Part shown: positions 13,366 to 23,858 of the stretch, one piece after another
Layout of the letters: the number at the start of each line of letters is the position of its first letter
How positions within the stretch are numbered: the stretch's first letter is position 1
Origin: Dermanyssus gallinae
Lineage: Eukaryota > Arthropoda > Arachnida > Mesostigmata > Dermanyssidae
NCBI GenBank assembly: GCA_003439945.1
Contig: QVRM01001225.1
Coordinates: 1-64,000 of the forward strand
DNA: 64,000 bases
Direction of reading: 5' to 3'
Translations under genes and position numbers: made by a program
The notes under the pieces: model-generated
What the model saw: only the letters and a program-made list of their open reading frames with translations
Databases searched by the model: none
What the model was told of the DNA's origin: nothing

Positions 13366-13381
13366 TATAACGGCGCCTTAG
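13366..13381 (+). repeat. Left target-site duplication of LINE
   Basis: TATAACGGCGCCTTAG, identical to 17352-17367; the two copies exactly flank the retrotransposon between them. Confidence 0.9.
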
Positions 13382-13400
13382 TTGTCTGCTAGCAGTCGTG

Positions 13401-14453
13401 ATGTTCAGTTGTTCGAAGTGTTCGCTCCCGCTAAAAACGGGTGAACAACTAGTGGTGTGCAGTCAAGGCTGCTCAAAAGTGTTCCATGGGGGCTGTCTAG
13501 ACCCCGTGCTCCCCGAGGATGCGCACTCGGCTCCGTGTGGAGCCTGTGACACCCAGGAACCAACTCACGGTACGTTGTGCGGCCGATTGAGCGAGCTACA
13601 GTGGAACTTTGTGAAACTGTGGTTAGCACACACGGCACTACAGGAGCGGGTTGCCAAAATCGAGGCAATCCCGCAGGAACAGTTTGCCGCACCCCTTACG
13701 CTTACAGGGGGTTTGAACTCCACGCTAAGTGACAAAATTAGCGTGGAAAAAAGCGGGGGAACGCGGACAACGCGGAAAAACAAGAAAGCCAGGCTAGCAG
13801 ACAGCACAGAAGGAGGTGACGTCACCGAGCCAAAGACGAGAGAGCTGGCTGGAGAGACCAGCAAAAACAACCGCGCAGGCGCCAAGAGAAGCTTGGCGTC
13901 TGCAGAGTTGAGTAACGACAGTGGCAACTTGAACGGCGCTGTTGTGGAGATGGAACCACCGGGTGGTGGTACAGCGGCGTCACCAGCTGCGGCAACAACA
14001 ACGCCGACAGCAGATCCAGCTGACCCACGTCCGGAAGAGAAGGCAGACGACGATGGTTTTGTTGTCGTTCGTAAGCGACGAGACAACAAAACAAAACATC
14101 GAATGCAGCGCGGTAGTGCAACAGATGGCATAGACGGATTGGAAGTCTATGCTAGACCTGCGAAGATCTGCGCCTTGAGAGTGGCACGATTGGCGCAGAA
14201 GACATCGGCAATCGGGCTGCAAGCCTGGCTTACTGGCAAGGGCATAACTGTGAAAGCAGTTTGGAAGCTACATACACATGGTAGTGATGCTGTGTTCTGT
14301 GTGGTGGTGCGTGACGAAGATTACGCAAACTGTTGCAGAAATGAATTCTGGCCAAAGGGAAGCCTGTTCCGTCGCTGGGTTGGGGACGTCCCCTACGAGA
14401 GGATGGTTAAGGAGAGTTTTAGTGCGCCTGGCGGTCCAAGCCCCCGTAAGTGA
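13401..14453 (+). CDS. LINE ORF1, PHD-finger nucleic-acid-binding protein
   Basis: First ORF of the retrotransposon, 350 codons from the ATG at 13401. ORF1 proteins of this kind coat the element RNA. The N-terminus (residues about 4-50) has Cys pairs CSKC, CSQGC, HGGC and CGAC in the C4-H-C3 order of a PHD finger. The middle is rich in Lys, Thr, Ala and Pro and is probably disordered. The last 100 residues (from KICALRVARL to RRWVGDVPYE) resemble the folded nucleic-acid-binding region of LINE ORF1 proteins. It ends at a single UGA, after which the same frame stays open into ORF2. Confidence 0.8.
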   Translation: MFSCSKCSLPLKTGEQLVVCSQGCSKVFHGGCLDPVLPEDAHSAPCGACDTQEPTHGTLCGRLSELQWNFVKLWLAHTALQERVAKIEAIPQEQFAAPLTLTGGLNSTLSDKISVEKSGGTRTTRKNKKARLADSTEGGDVTEPKTRELAGETSKNNRAGAKRSLASAELSNDSGNLNGAVVEMEPPGGGTAASPAAATTTPTADPADPRPEEKADDDGFVVVRKRRDNKTKHRMQRGSATDGIDGLEVYARPAKICALRVARLAQKTSAIGLQAWLTGKGITVKAVWKLHTHGSDAVFCVVVRDEDYANCCRNEFWPKGSLFRRWVGDVPYERMVKESFSAPGGPSPRK

Positions 14454-17294
14454 CTGACCAGTTCTAGAACTGCAAGCGTAGTGGCAAACATACCTCTACG
14501 AGTGCTTCTCTGGAATTGTGAGGGACTTAAGGGGGCAATGGATCTTGCACGTGATGACATGTTTAAGTTGGTTGACATTGCACTCCTCACGGAGACATTT
14601 CAGCGGGACGAACTGCATATCAATGATATGCGGGGCTTTCACCAGCTGGCTGTCTTACCTGCGGGAGGTCGGGGAAGACCTGTGGGTGGGTTATCTATCT
14701 ACCTACATAAACGCTTACCACCGATGCAATGCGTCAGGAAAGATGAATACTGCGTGGTGCTCTCCTCTGGGAGGGTAAACGTCGCTGTATTCTATTTCCC
14801 ACCCACATTCGATTCTGCGGAGGTTGCTGAGACGGTGAGCTTTGGACTTTCAGAGTTAAATCTGACCATGCCAACTATCGTCGGCGGTGATTTCAATGCC
14901 AGAATCGATTGTGGGGCCAACGATGATAAAGGCGAGGTGCTGCTTCAGGTGATGGAAAATATTGGTCTAAAATGTGCCAACGCGCGTGAAGACTATACAT
15001 ATTTAAGTCACAATGGAAGCAGCACCATCGACCTGTTGTTTCACAACCTTGTCAGCCGTGAAATTGAAAGCTTTGATGTTCTCGATGAAGCGGCCCGAAA
15101 ACACCAACCAGTGTTGGCCGTTGTCAATGTTCCCGGTATTTGGCGAGACCGACATAATCCGCCGCGCTGGTCTGCAATGAGACGGATTAATCTATCTCTT
15201 TTGGACAGAGCGGTGGGCGGTCTTGAGGTTAGCCCTGACATCGATACAACCTGTGACCAGCTGGAGAGGACGATGAGAAGTGCAGTGAAGTGGAAAGGGT
15301 TATGGCAGAAGAGATCACGCCCGTGGTACTCTCGAGCCTGCTACCTAGCCCACGTTGAAGTGCTTAAACTCCTGCACCAAGCAAGAGCCAAAGCAACATC
15401 ATCACTGCAAGCCAGGCAGGACTATTTTGAGCGTAGAAAGGCCTATATAAGACTCTGCTATGATCATAAAAGGGAACACGCGAGGCGGGAGGAACGACGG
15501 CTGCTTGAAAGAGCAGAACGAGAGCCCTCAGTTTACATCGTGCGACCTCGTAGGGCGGGGAATCCGCTTAGTGACGGACAGGTAAAGAGCCACCTAACTA
15601 ATCTTTTATTCAATCGTGACGTTGCGGCCGTATCTCCAATCGTACAGCATCCGCTTACATTGGAGCAGCACAACATGAATCTGCCTTTCGGGGTGGAGGA
15701 GGTGTGCCAGGTCCTACGGTCACTCCCGAAGAGAAAGAGCTCAGGGCCCGATCAGGTCTGCTATGAGCATTGGATCCAGTCACTCCCTCTCTTGGCAGAA
15801 ACTCTTTGTGATTTCTTTAATGAAATTATAGAGAGGGGGCGAATGCCTAAAGTCTGGCATGTCGCCAGGCTTTCTCTTCTGTTCAAGGGTAGGCATGGTG
15901 ATGACCATCAGGATCCAAATCTCTACCGTGGAGTGGCGTCAGAACGCACTTTGAAGAAGATTTTCTGTAAGTTGGTGATTCGGCGGATTGAGCACGTGGC
16001 TGAAGAGGCACTTCCACCGGAGCAATTCGGTTTTAGGAGAGGCCGAGGCACCCGTGATGCAATCCACGTTCTCCAGTCAGAAATCGAGCGAGCTGTGGCA
16101 CAACCCAGAGGTCATCTGTATGCAGTCTTTATTGACTGCGTCAAGGCCTTTGACAAAGCCCCTCGCTATCTGCTGGTTGAAGCATTCCAACGAGCAGGAG
16201 TGGGTGGCTCTCTCCTGAGTGTAATAGCAAGTTTCTTTGAGGAGGACACCTTGTTGGTAGACGGTGAGCAGGGTGTATTGGAGATTAAGCAAAATGTGGG
16301 AACTCCGCAAGGAGACCCGCTGAGCTGCGTCTCGTTTACACTTCTTCTTGCTGACCTCGTCGGTTACGTCCGACAGGAGTACCAAAAAGCCGTGGTGGTG
16401 ATGTATGCAGATGATATCGTGGTCGCTCATCGCGACCTAGGTGCCATCAAGCGCATTACCTCTATGATAGAGGCGTTCCTTGTCTCGAAGGGACTTGAGA
16501 TAAACACCAGGAAAACCAAAGCCATGAAATTCAGGCGTGGAGGTCGATTGGCTGCCAGAGACGTTATACGTTGCTGCGGCCAACCATTGGAGTTTGTTAA
16601 CTCTTTCCAGTATCTTGGCCTTCGGGTTCATTATACGGGAACGACGTTCACAGCGCATATAAACGAAACAGTACGGAAGGCACTTGTCTCTCTTTACGGG
16701 GAAGTAGGCAATGTCCGAAGACTGTCCGTTTTCTCAGCAGTGAGGCTCTTCATGCTTAAGATTGTTCCGGGGCTGATGTATGGCCTTGACAGGGTGTGGA
16801 ACCACCTCACACTGGCGAATTTTAACCAGCTTGAGAGGTGTTTCTCATTATATATGAAGCGAGTGCTTTGCTTGTCTATTCGAGCAAGGAGCCGCTTTGT
16901 GTATCTCATGTCAGGTTGTCCACCAGCTACTGAAACAATCCGACTAAGGCTGAAGATGCCGCGTACAGTACCATACGAATGTTTCATTTCTGAATGGGAA
17001 GCTAAAGTCGAACAGGCCAGACGGGAGGTCGGTGGTTTGGACGTTTTCAATGCCGTGCACCTTTGGTCTGGTCCTGCATGTGACAGTCGCCACGTATACA
17101 CCAGGTACATAGTGCATGGTTATCACTACCTGGTATGTTCAAACGCAGCCTTTCACGAGGAGTACGAGTTGTGCACCTGCCGGTTCTGCCTGAAGAGGTG
17201 TGCCAAGTACCATGCAGTGGGATGCACAGCGCTGAACAAAACATCGTTACACTACTTCTCTCGCCGAAAGCGTGAAGAAGATAGAGTATTATGA
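14454..17294 (+). CDS. LINE ORF2, AP endonuclease-reverse transcriptase
   Basis: Second ORF, which cuts the target DNA and reverse-transcribes the element RNA. Order: AP endonuclease with LLWNCEGLK, the catalytic Glu in LLTETF, Asp-Asn in GGDFNARID, STIDLLFHN and a His-containing ARKHQPVLAVV; reverse transcriptase with EQFGFRRGRGTRDA, FIDCVKAFDKAPR, GTPQGDPLSC, VMYADDIVVA and FQYLGLRV; and a C-terminal Cys/His cluster (CTCRFCLKRC). It has no internal stop. It is in the same frame as ORF1, directly after the UGA at 14451. There is no ATG before the essential first endonuclease motif, so translation must use readthrough, reinitiation at a non-AUG codon (a GTG lies at 14481) or another recoding event. 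I start the feature at the codon after the UGA. Confidence 0.85.
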   Translation: MTSSRTASVVANIPLRVLLWNCEGLKGAMDLARDDMFKLVDIALLTETFQRDELHINDMRGFHQLAVLPAGGRGRPVGGLSIYLHKRLPPMQCVRKDEYCVVLSSGRVNVAVFYFPPTFDSAEVAETVSFGLSELNLTMPTIVGGDFNARIDCGANDDKGEVLLQVMENIGLKCANAREDYTYLSHNGSSTIDLLFHNLVSREIESFDVLDEAARKHQPVLAVVNVPGIWRDRHNPPRWSAMRRINLSLLDRAVGGLEVSPDIDTTCDQLERTMRSAVKWKGLWQKRSRPWYSRACYLAHVEVLKLLHQARAKATSSLQARQDYFERRKAYIRLCYDHKREHARREERRLLERAEREPSVYIVRPRRAGNPLSDGQVKSHLTNLLFNRDVAAVSPIVQHPLTLEQHNMNLPFGVEEVCQVLRSLPKRKSSGPDQVCYEHWIQSLPLLAETLCDFFNEIIERGRMPKVWHVARLSLLFKGRHGDDHQDPNLYRGVASERTLKKIFCKLVIRRIEHVAEEALPPEQFGFRRGRGTRDAIHVLQSEIERAVAQPRGHLYAVFIDCVKAFDKAPRYLLVEAFQRAGVGGSLLSVIASFFEEDTLLVDGEQGVLEIKQNVGTPQGDPLSCVSFTLLLADLVGYVRQEYQKAVVVMYADDIVVAHRDLGAIKRITSMIEAFLVSKGLEINTRKTKAMKFRRGGRLAARDVIRCCGQPLEFVNSFQYLGLRVHYTGTTFTAHINETVRKALVSLYGEVGNVRRLSVFSAVRLFMLKIVPGLMYGLDRVWNHLTLANFNQLERCFSLYMKRVLCLSIRARSRFVYLMSGCPPATETIRLRLKMPRTVPYECFISEWEAKVEQARREVGGLDVFNAVHLWSGPACDSRHVYTRYIVHGYHYLVCSNAAFHEEYELCTCRFCLKRCAKYHAVGCTALNKTSLHYFSRRKREEDRVL

Positions 17295-17351
17295 AGAAAC
17301 ATCGTGAACTGTATATTATACTCAATCTGAGTGAAATAAATCTAATTGGAA

Positions 17352-17367
17352 TATAACGGCGCCTTAG
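17352..17367 (+). repeat. Right target-site duplication of LINE
   Basis: Second copy of TATAACGGCGCCTTAG immediately after the element's 3' UTR. Confidence 0.9.
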
Positions 17368-17411
17368 GTTATTCCATAAAAAGCGGACAGTCTGCTAATA
17401 AGAAGACGAGC

Positions 17412-17530
17412 TCTATTCTCAATGAACATTGTTTAATAAAAATTCGATCAACAACAACAGGGATCGAACCGGCGACACCCCGGTAGGTGACAGCCATGAC
17501 TAGCGCACTAGTCCCTCACTGATCCATGCC
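17412..17530 (-). mobile_element. tRNA-derived SINE
   Basis: On the minus strand it reads GACTAGTGCGCTAGTCATGG near the A-box position and CCGGTTCGATCCCTGTTG as a good B box, then a body ending TTCATTGAGAATAGAG. The same unit lies on the + strand at 34150-34265, which shows a better A box (GTGGTCTAGGGGCTAGTGCG). These are RNA polymerase III promoter elements of a tRNA-like head. It lies just downstream of the full-length LINE. Confidence 0.65.
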
Positions 17531-17661
17531 GCTACTCGGATATTACGTCTGCTGCAGCCAAATGACCCTCACGGCGAAACTTAAAGGTTTTCGTCTTCCG
17601 TTAATTTATTTGCCAGCCCTTACGATGACGGTAAGTTTTTACGTCGTCGACAATACGACGC

Positions 17662-17892
17662 ATGGCCGCGACCGCGGCCCGGGTGCGCCACTACCATGTC
17701 ATCCGCATACACGACGACGGCGTTTCGAAACTCCTCCCGCACATGGCGGGTTGGGTGTACGATAAGTTAGGCGAAAACTGGGCAACTGAGAGATTCATCT
17801 TGAGCGGTCCTTACGTTCTGTATTGGCTGCAAGATGCCCTTGCCCGATATGCTTTATTTAAGGCGGTCCTTAGCAACTGTGGGTACAAGTAG
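17662..17892 (+). pseudogene. Possible RLE-LINE C-terminal remnant
   Basis: A 76-codon open frame from ATG to TAG. The segment VRHYHVIRIHDDGVSKLLPH followed by GW resembles the His-rich stretch between the Cys/His finger and the nuclease core of R2-like and related elements (an R-H-x-x-V pattern followed by GW), and composition is less biased than surrounding intron. The rest does not match anything I recognise. It could equally be a small unrelated frame. Confidence 0.25.
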
Positions 17893-18154
17893 AGTCGTTA
17901 TACAAAAGTAATCATTAGAGACATCGCACAACTATCCCATTGTTTCACGTACCAAAGGATTCCATGTTTCCAGAAATCCTGCAGGAGCTCAACCTGTCGG
18001 GTACAACTGCTCATACTGTTCCAACGCTGGCCCCTTTACCCTATCGATGCGTTGGCCGTCATTACAGTTTTGCCTGGCCTGGTTTCGGGTCATCACTCAA
18101 GCACTACCGGTCTTTACGAAAACAGGCACTTCAATGTCTCACTGGCTTGTCGGA

Positions 18155-18190
18155 CACACAGTCCCTCCCGTATACGCGGGGGACTGTGTG
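18155..18190. repeat. Perfect 10-bp-stem hairpin
   Basis: CACACAGTCC at 18155-18164 is exactly complementary to GGACTGTGTG at 18181-18190, with a 16-bp loop that itself contains CCCG and CGGG. Confidence 0.6.
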
Positions 18191-19079
18191 CCCATCCAGC
18201 AACGAACACCGACCGGTTGAACAGCTTTTGTAGTCAAAAATCTGACTGACCTATCGTCGAATTTTGCAAAGGAAACGCCATGGTGTCCTTACACGCAGTG
18301 CCGCGTCAATTGGACGGGACACATAACTGACTGTTTTCCTTCCGCGATGCGCTAAGCCACGCCGAACGCTCTGTTCGCGCCCCTAGATGTTTCATTATGT
18401 TATACCAAAGCGGCATATTCATATTTCAACGGGTTTTATTGTTACGAAGTTGCATACCCTTTAATAGAAGTCCGCCTTGTACATACATACACGAGTATAC
18501 TTTCGGTGGCATAACGTGGACTATATGACCGGATTTCCATGCCACATCTCCTGACTCTGGCAGATTACTAAATGTTAGCATAAAAATAATAAACCTACTT
18601 ATTAATAACACTTAAATATTAATTACACTGAGCAAAATAAAATCGGAAACCAAATTGACATGATTGCAGGCTAGATACCTCCGTTATAAAAGAGCTTTAG
18701 TCGACTGAAGATTTATATGATAGACGAAGACACGAGATGAACTGGTTGCCTGTAAAATTGCCTCAACACAAGTATTTTACCCGCAAGCATAATTTGGGCC
18801 CACCAAATTGGTCGGCTTTGGAAGACGTTATATCTAATGAGGGCTTTACTACGGATACGCGTCTTAACGCAGGTCAGCCGGCTGACATGAACGGCGGGTT
18901 CGTCAAAATATTCAAGAAGTATGCCGTAGCTAGATCACACCCGACAGCAATACCGTTTCTTTTTAGTGGAGTGTTTACCTCTTAATATTGCAGCTTCGAC
19001 GGAAACATATATATAGCAAAAGTTAGCAGGCTATAGAAATATATATAGCCAGCTAACTAGCCGATTCATTGCTTTTTTC

Positions 19080-20940
19080 ACTCTGAAAATGATACAAGTA
19101 AAGATTACTACATCATCTGCGTACAGTAAAATTTTGGCCCACTCTCGAGCCCAACCCGTCCTTATCCATTCTGGGAGCCCACCCAGAAGAACGGAAAACA
19201 GTAGTAAACTCAGACCATTGCCCTGCGCGACACTGGGAGTTTAAATTACTCCCCCCCCCCCGCAATGCCCACCCCGTTGTCAATAAGCACCGTGTTTTGT
19301 TTAAAGATGCTGATGAGCAACCTCAACATTGCTCCCGGCCCCTTTTAGTTAGCTCTTCAACTATCTTATCCCTTGGTGCTATGTCAACCGCCGCTTTCAA
19401 AGCTACGAATACAGTATCTAGGCAAATCTTCGGCCTGGACAGCGTATCCCAGATTGCTCCTAGCAGCTCCCCAGTTGCTAAGTGGGTTGACCTTCCTTTC
19501 TTAAATCCATGTTCCTCTGGTATTACCCCCATTCCTCTAAGAAAGGCTCCAATTTCCTCGCTATTATTATTGAGAATATCATGTATGGACAGCTCTTTAT
19601 TGCTATTCTTCTCCAACCCTCTGGTCCTGTTTCTATGCCCTTTCCTTTAGAAATGACAATAAAGGTCGCTTCCCTCCAGGCCTGTGGAATTTCTCCAGTG
19701 TTTAAGCATTTATTGAGTAGAGGTTGTCAGCATGGCGCGAGAACTAAGGTATCTTTCATGTGTTCATTCTTTATCAAATAATTTTTGTGCGTTTTCCCCC
19801 GTAGTACTCTGTCGATTGTTTCCGTTACTTCCCTGGGAGTGATCACCTTATTATCCAGGCCCTAGGTTCCTTTGTCGTCCTTTGTCGGGTTGTATCCGAT
19901 CCGGCCAATATCCTCCCAAAATGTTCGACTAGCCTGCCCGTCTCTACTGAACATTGCCTCCTCCCCTTCCGCCTCAGCCATGTATGTGGCCGTTCTTTAG
20001 CCTCCCTTATTGCTGCCCACTTTTTCTTCTCCCAGTACCTTTGCTTTTCTTCTTTATGCGATGTCTTAACTGACCGTTTAACCAACGAAGCCAACGGCCG
20101 CATAACCGGAACGATTTTTAAGTATCCCCGCGTCAACCTATTGGTCTGCTTGGCCATCCTACACCGCTTATTAAACCAAGGTCTTTCGATTCTTATCTGC
20201 ACCGGTTGCATCGCAGAGTTTAATAACTCTACCAGCTGCGTTCGTAGCAATTTATCTGTATTGCCTCTGGCAGCGATAGTACCTTGTTAAGCCCTTGTAA
20301 GAAGATTTTACTGTTAACCCTTCATCCTGAGTCTTCCCCCTCCCTCGCTTTCTTGAACATTCCTTTTTATTTTTACCCAGATGCCCATCGGCAAATGCTT
20401 TTTAAGTCCCGCCCCTTACTGTAAAGGATTTTTCTCCTGCAAATGTTATGTCCCTTCTATCTATATCTGTCGCAAATAGGTCAAGGACTGACAAATCGGA
20501 GTGGCATTCATATGTTAACACATTCGCCCTGTTTACTACCCAACAACCGATCTCATTAAGTACCTCTAGCAAGGCTACCGTTCTTTCCAAATAAATTCTG
20601 TCTCATCTCGCATTAAAGTCCCCTCCTATAATTATTGGAGCCTTCCTCGGTAACGCTTCTATACACAGCAAGAGACCCTCAATCATCGTTTCCGTTGAGT
20701 CCGTCCCCGCTGGTTGCACATATGTAGCCATAATTTCTAGTTTGGGTGACGCTACTGCAATCAGATTTTTTGCTACTATTGTCACGTTCATTTCTCCCAT
20801 TAATGGTCTAACGGAAACTGATTCTCTCGCGCTTGGCCTACCCGGAGCCTCTCCATAGAACGCCATCGCATGGTACCCATAGGATCCCCCTATATCAAAC
20901 TGCTCTCGCGCTTAGATCTCCGTCAAAATGAGAATGAGGT
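19080..20940 (-). pseudogene. AP-endonuclease LINE, degenerate
   Basis: Minus-strand remnant of a non-LTR retrotransposon in the host gene intron. From 20866 down: endonuclease with APIIIGGDFNAR, more endonuclease at 20590-20402, a basic linker at 20250-19843 (RPWFNKRCRMAKQTN), the reverse transcriptase finger and palm at 19616-19323 (EEHGFKKGRSTHLATGELLG), and a degraded RQGNGLSLLLFSVL near 19200 in place of the usual QGDPLSPLLF box. Stops and frameshifts separate these blocks. Clade not assigned. Confidence 0.65.
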
Positions 20941-21960
20941 TCTAGAAAATTTATATCGCAAGAATTAATCTGTTAACAGATTTAGTGCGGGCAGCCTCAA
21001 ATAGGGAGTTTTCGAGATCGCTCAAAGGAATGGACAATACCCCAATCAGTGTCTAAATACGACACTGATGTCTTAAAAATGCGTATGCGTCGTCCCCTAG
21101 CAGATCTAACTAAATACGCAAACTATTTATTATTGTTAGATTGAACTTGCTTTTTGCAGGGCTTAGCCAATTGTATCCGGATCATCTGAGAACTTTGTAC
21201 ACTTTATTTTACTGCTGGCTTTATTTTTACTATAATTACCAAGACAGCGCCCGTATAAACGGTGGCGCAGTGTAATGTGCGTCAACAGGTGAAACAGCAG
21301 CAACAGCCTTGTACTAGCCTATAATATTAGCGCGTTCTGCCTTTTATGGTTCTCTGGTGTTTACCACACATATACTGTACATGTTTGCTATCAATTTGAC
21401 GGTTGTATACTCTATATATTTATTGGACTCTTGCATTAACTGTTGTACACTCCGCGTACATTTCTCATCTCCCGCGCACTTTAGTAAATGTTAGTTATTA
21501 ATGAATAAGATGTTGTGTTGCTTATTATTTTTACCCCTTTTTTTATTATGCTTATATTATATTTGTGTGCTAATCTGTTTCATTTCTAATAAAATAGTTT
21601 CTGTTATCGAGACACTCTATACATAGTGGTTTTTATTTGTTGTTGTTGTTGGGGACAAACAGTAATTATATATATATATATATATATACTAAACTAAATG
21701 TAAAGTACCGCCTGTGCAGTTGTTTTTGTGAGTAACGCTGGGGGCGCTGTTTGAGATTCTTCCGTCCTATCATCGGTATATTCGCGGGCGTAATTTGCTT
21801 TTATGCTGCAATGGGCATGTTTGAGATCTCTCGTAATTTGAACTTGGGTTCACAGTTTGCCTATACAGCTGTGTAATAGTCTGCCGCTAACCCTCACTTA
21901 CTATAAGTAGCAAATTAGCATTTAATCATATGTACGAATAATATGACAAGCAGAGTTGCA

Positions 21961-22014
<54 letters not shown>

Positions 22015-22126
22015 TCCATTTGGAAAGCACAAATATATCTCCATGCTCTATGGGAACATACCTTGTATGACGTGCCGGGGCACAAAACCCAAGTCATTTC
22101 TAAATCGATCTTGGATCATTTTGCAG
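20941..22126. other. Intron sequence with (TA)n tracts
   Basis: No coding signal. (TA)n at 21668-21689 and at 21958-22011. Confidence 0.5.
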
Positions 22127-22408
22127 GCCAAGAAACACTCTAGGTGTAAACCTTCCTAAGCGGCTCGTGTTCGGGACTTCAGAAAAACGAAAAGTATACC
22201 TGTTCCCCGGAAAGCCCGCAGGGCTCAAGGATAAATCAACTGAGAGCCCACCGAAAAGGGACATTGATGGTCAGCCATGTCGTTCACCAGCCAGTGCAGA
22301 CGTCGAAGAGGGACATTTTGAAAATCAAATACGCCACTTTCCGCCAAGCAATGCCTTTACTGAGTTTCCTCCTATGAGACGCGTATTCGACGAACAGGAA
22401 AGGCACAG
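22127..22408 (+). CDS. Cys-repeat gene, exon 3 (GC donor)
   Basis: Internal exon of 282 bp. The acceptor is CATTTTGCAG; the donor is CACAG followed by GCAAGT, which is the standard consensus of the rare GC-AG intron class. Both flanking introns are phase 2, matching the preceding exon. The product starts PRNTLGVNLPKRLVFGTSEK and ends MRRVFDEQER; it is charged and Pro-rich (SPPKRD, HFPPSNAF), with no known domain. It follows the AG left over at 12002, so the junction codon is Arg. More exons could lie in the preceding 10-kb intron, although direct joining keeps the frame. Confidence 0.6.
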
Positions 22409-23858
22409 GCAAGTTGACATTACCCTATTATTTGTGTACGCTTAGACTGCAATGCGCGAATCGTAAGCGAAGAGGAAGATTATTTACCTTACTCTTCGTG
22501 CACGCAAAGTTATTCACTGTCATTGCTTTGACAAAATTCGCAAAATCTCCCACTGGACAGCTTGAGGACATGAGAGCACGATTAAACCTGCTGCTGCGCC
22601 TCCGTGAGGCGCTAAATGGCATTAGACTACTTTCGATGGGCACTGGCGTGGGTGTGCCACACGCAGCCCCCTCATGAACGTGAAGAATGCTTGCCGAAAA
22701 ATGAGAAAAATAACAAGGAAACTGTGCAGCGTTTCCTGCACAGTTGGCTTGTAGTACTTTGAAAATTGTTTTATAGCCTGTAGCATATAAGTCGGCATCA
22801 AATATGCCACATGATTTACTTAAAAAGATGAGTAATTCCGTCGAGGCCGTGGCGTGGTGGCTTAAGTCTGCGCCTCGCAACCGGAGGAGACACATAGGTG
22901 CGCGGGTTTGAGCCCCACCGTTGCACATTTGTATTTACGGGGGTCCGTCTATGAAGCAATGTGAAAAACAGTTCCGTGGACGTTAAATCTTGGTTAAGGG
23001 TCAGCCCGAAAACTTTACTAGATGAGTAATTTTATGGTACTTGTGTATACATACTGTTTGTTGTGGTATGTTGTGGCATCCAATCGGTTGTGGCATGTAT
23101 ACATACCGAAAAACTGCGGTATGTACTTTCTCTCAGTACATTTACTGGAGAGAGGAGCTCCCGCTTGAAAAGTCTAATACTCTAAAATTGCTAACGAAAC
23201 CGGCATGCAGAAGTCTGACCTGAGTAGGGCTATGAACGAGAACAGATCCCAGATGATAATCACGCACCTCAAACTTACTGAGCATTGCAAAACGACGGAT
23301 CATGTACCCCGTGCTTCGAAACCAGCAAACAAATGGACAAGTGAAAAATTCCATAGTAATCGTACACCATATTGATGCAGAGCATATTAACCGAGCAGAT
23401 AGCTAATCTTTAAGGCAGTCGAGGCTTAACGACGTTCTCGCAGGAGTTAAGCCTTCGCACCTCAGGCATTCGTTAACCAAATTACACACGCTTATTGTGT
23501 TACGTTTTTTTGGAACAATGTCATTTATTTATTATATACACATTTACAGCAGTATGCTATTTCATATGGTTTTTCGGTATGGTATTTCACATGCGCTTAT
23601 TGTTTACAGCTGTTGACGACGACAAATAGCAGAATCATTGTATATATATATATATATATCTTATGACCATTACGGCTACGTAGGCATCTATACTGGAGCC
23701 ATTATTATTATTATTATTATTATTGCAATATTGAACGTGCACGGACAGCCTGAAACGGACTCATAATTGGCGACCTATGTAAAATGTGTGGAATACGCGA
23801 CGACGGAACGAACGAAAATACCAAATACTCTATGTGTGGACGCTGCCGGTCATTACAG
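22409..23858. other. Intron sequence
   Basis: Holds a tRNA-like element (22848-22930), (TA)n at about 23640-23659 and (ATT)n at 23701-23725; otherwise nothing recognised. Confidence 0.45.
22848..22930 (+). repeat. tRNA-like sequence, probably a SINE head
   Basis: GTGGCTTAAGTCTGCGCCTC resembles an A box, and GCGGGTTTGAGCCCC a B box, spaced as in a tRNA with a long variable arm. CCTC and GAGG can pair around a seven-base loop, but the acceptor and T stems are imperfect, so it is not a convincing tRNA gene. Confidence 0.35.

Larger units (their letters stand above)
13382..17351 (+). mobile_element. Full-length AP-endonuclease LINE, possibly young
   Basis: A 3.97-kb non-LTR retrotransposon bounded by perfect 16-bp target-site duplications. 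It has a very short 5' leader (19 bp before the ATG), ORF1 with a PHD-type zinc finger, ORF2 with endonuclease and reverse transcriptase, and a short 3' UTR ending near GAGTGAAATAAAT without a long poly-A. Neither ORF shows an internal stop or frameshift, and the duplications have not diverged, so the insertion is recent. The PHD-bearing ORF1 recalls CR1/L2-type elements, but I do not assign a clade. It sits in an intron of the host gene in the sense direction. Diverged 3' ends of the same superfamily lie at 48.6-49.1, 51.8, 54.9-55.2 and 55.6-55.9 kb. Confidence 0.85.
17531..19079. other. Intron sequence, mostly unrecognised
   Basis: Contains one suggestive open frame (17662-17892) and a hairpin (18155-18190), listed separately. 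Otherwise I see no gene or known repeat. Confidence 0.4.

Noticed and set aside
13565..14131. Long minus-strand frames opposite LINE ORF1
   Set aside because: Shadows of ORF1; no motif, and the sense frame has a PHD finger.
22848..22930. A functional tRNA gene
   Set aside because: Stems are imperfect and the loop layout is off; better explained as a SINE head.
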